Shown: piece after piece, positions 46,746 through 47,822 of the stretch
Layout of the letters: each line of letters starts with the position of its first letter
Position numbering within the stretch: the first letter of the stretch is position 1
Source: a virus
Virus record (IMG/VR): IMGVR_UViG_3300045925_000048
Location: 1-47,822 of that record
DNA: 47,822 bases
Strand: one strand, 5' to 3'
Program-made: the position numbers and the translations under genes
The notes under the pieces: generated by a model
The model's database searches: none
Seen by the model: the letters and a program-made list of their open reading frames with translations, nothing else
Told to the model about the DNA's origin: nothing

Positions 46746-47387
46746 ATGCGATGCCGAGTACGTAGATGCGGTAAAGAGCGGATCGCGAAGGGCCTCTGTC
46801 CGATGCATTACAAACGAATGCGAGAGCAGGGCGCAACTGGTCCGGCCGGTCCCATCTCTCGGAAACTGCCGCGGGGGCGTTGCGCGTTTGGGTTATGTAC
46901 CGCGCGAGCAGCGCACGCTGGACTCTGTAATCCTCATTATAAAAAGGCGTGGCGACGGGGCGAGCGCGGTCATATCGAAGCGCGGGGCCAATGCTCCGTT
47001 CCCGAGTGCAATGCTGCGCACGAAGCTAGGGGCTATTGTCGCAACCATTACCACCGCTGGCGGGCGCACGGTTCGCCGTTTGCGGAAATGCGTCGCTATC
47101 GCCGTCGGCCCGATAACCGCTTCGTCGACAGGCACGGATATGTTCAGGTTCGGGTCGACGATGGGCGCCCGGCCAGGAAGAACGGATACGCCCAGGAGCA
47201 TCGCATCGTTATGTCGGCGGCACTGGGGCGACCACTCGAAAAGTTCGAGAGCGTCCACCACAGAAACGGAAACCGCGCCGACAACCGGATCGAGAACCTG
47301 GAACTATGGGCCACGCTCCATCCGTCGGGTCAGCGTGTCGAAGACCTCGTCGTCTTCGCAAAGGAGATTCTGGCTAGGTACGGCTGA
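46746..47387 (+). CDS. HNH homing-type endonuclease with zinc-finger repeats, second copy
   Basis: This 213-residue protein is a paralogue of the one at 32662. Three repeats carry C-x4-C and C-x3-H pairs (CRVRRCGKERIAKGLCPMH, CAFGLC...CNPH, CSVPEC...CRNH). The HNH core is EHRIVMSAALGRPLEKFESV, followed by [18 protein letters not shown]. The ATG follows GAGGAGGGG. It sits between DUF1833-like and NlpC/P60 genes, with the 3'-end motif of the former repeated downstream. It is likely a mobile element that targets this tail gene. Confidence 0.87.
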   Translation: MRCRVRRCGKERIAKGLCPMHYKRMREQGATGPAGPISRKLPRGRCAFGLCTARAAHAGLCNPHYKKAWRRGERGHIEARGQCSVPECNAAHEARGYCRNHYHRWRAHGSPFAEMRRYRRRPDNRFVDRHGYVQVRVDDGRPARKNGYAQEHRIVMSAALGRPLEKFESVHHRNGNRADNRIENLELWATLHPSGQRVEDLVVFAKEILARYG

Positions 47388-47408
47388 CCAGTTCCCGGGG
47401 ATCTACCC
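47388..47408 (+). other. Leftover 3' end of the DUF1833-like gene
   Basis: Just after the HNH stop, bases 47388-47411 read DQFPGIYP then TGA in a frame that would continue the DUF1833-like gene. The upstream copy has FPGIFP then TAA at 46655-46673. The two ends share TTCCCGG and the same amino-acid pattern but differ in third positions, so this looks like a displaced native terminus, not a copy from the same event. Confidence 0.6.
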
Positions 47409-47822
47409 GTGAGAACGCTCCCAGCTTGGGCGTCACGTTACGTCGGGCTGCCGTTCGCGGACGGCGGGCGGACTCTGGACGGGCTTGATTGCTTCGGACT
47501 CGTTCGAATCATCATGCTCGAGCAGTACGGTGTCGATCTGCCGAGCTACTCGGGCGACTACGTGAGTTCGACCGAGCGCGAAGAAGTCTCCGCCCTCATC
47601 GCGGCCAACACGCCGGCGCTCGGCTGGACGCCAGCGGCGAAGCCCTACCGAGCCGGGGACGCCGTCGTGCTCCGCGTCGAGAATCGCCCGTGGCACGTCG
47701 GGCTCATGCTCAACGACGACGACTTCATTCACGTCATGCCGGGCCTCGACGCGGCGATCGAATCGATCACGGGGCCGCGGTGGGGTCGGCGTGTCGTCGG
47801 CGTGTATCGGCATCCGGAGGTC
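47409..47822 (+). CDS. NlpC/P60-family tail peptidase, N-terminal part (continues at window start)
   Basis: This gene begins at GTG 47409 and continues across the circular junction to base 136; the total is 140 residues. It has the papain-like NlpC/P60 layout: catalytic Cys28 in GLDCFGLVRI, and His96 in RPWHVGLML. It should cut the peptide stem of peptidoglycan at the tail tip during DNA entry, as lambda K. Its neighbours are the DUF1833-like gene and tail tip J. The start TGA overlap with the displaced tail-gene end (CCGTGAG) supports the GTG. Confidence 0.92.
   Translation, partial: MRTLPAWASRYVGLPFADGGRTLDGLDCFGLVRIIMLEQYGVDLPSYSGDYVSSTEREEVSALIAANTPALGWTPAAKPYRAGDAVVLRVENRPWHVGLMLNDDDFIHVMPGLDAAIESITGPRWGRRVVGVYRHPEV
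47696..47822. repeat. Terminal direct repeat, right copy
   Basis: These 127 bases are identical to 1-127, inside the NlpC/P60 gene. The overlap closes the contig to a 47,695-bp circle. Confidence 0.95.

Noticed and set aside
1-47822. tRNA genes
   Set aside because: No convincing cloverleaf with a GTTCGANTC-type T-arm was seen by eye in the gene gaps; a tRNA search program would be needed to be certain.

Overview
The window is best read as one complete circular genome of a temperate-type, long-tailed (siphovirus-like) double-stranded DNA phage, linearised by assembly. The first 127 bases are repeated exactly as the last 127 bases, and one gene (an NlpC/P60 peptidase) runs off the right end and finishes at the left end, so the unique circle is 47,695 bp. 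The DNA is GC-rich with strongly GC-ending codons. The host looks like a high-GC Gram-negative bacterium, because there are two lipoproteins with LAGC lipoboxes and several Sec signal peptides, but no genus can be named from the sequence.

Layout, left to right. 1-11262: end of the NlpC/P60 gene, the giant tail-tip protein J, an Ig-like protein, two fibre proteins, a two-domain DUF115/methyltransferase protein, a glycosyltransferase and two small genes. 11262-13542: lysis region (membrane-anchored coiled coil, holin-like proteins, GH24 lysozyme, lipoprotein). 13574-15518: mostly minus-strand lysogeny/accessory block (KGG-type basic protein, small hypothetical, SNase-like nuclease on plus, PDZ lipoprotein, CI-like repressor). 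A divergent operator/promoter at 15534-15569 faces a Cro-like gene. 15581-27080: early operon with ERF annealing protein, PD-(D/E)XK nuclease, C2H2/AT-hook protein, TraR/DksA-like protein, radical SAM enzyme, ASCH protein, RusA resolvase, ParB/zinc fusion, primase-polymerase, RepA-like ATPase and an iteron/hairpin region. 27196-38478: HNH, terminase, HK97-type portal, protease and capsid, an inserted HNH plus sugar/methyl cassette, connectors, tail tube and tail chaperones with a -1 frameshift site. 38499-47822: tape measure, a minor tail protein, a block of exported proteins, DUF1833-like tail protein, a second inserted HNH and the NlpC/P60 peptidase.

The genes cooperate as a standard HK97-fold phage with a lambda-like tail, a recombination set (ERF, exonuclease, RusA) and its own priming and helicase genes. 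No integrase, transposase or ParA was found, although a repressor switch is present. This leaves a phage-plasmid lifestyle or loss of integration as open options. Nearly all genes are joined by ATGA, GTGA or TGATG overlaps, implying pervasive translational coupling. The most unusual parts are the row of signal-peptide proteins inside the tail operon, the glycan/methyl-transfer cassette behind the capsid gene, the C2H2 zinc-finger/AT-hook protein with a nested second gene, the PDZ lipoprotein of the lysogeny operon, and an HNH gene that sits between two versions of the same tail-gene 3' end.
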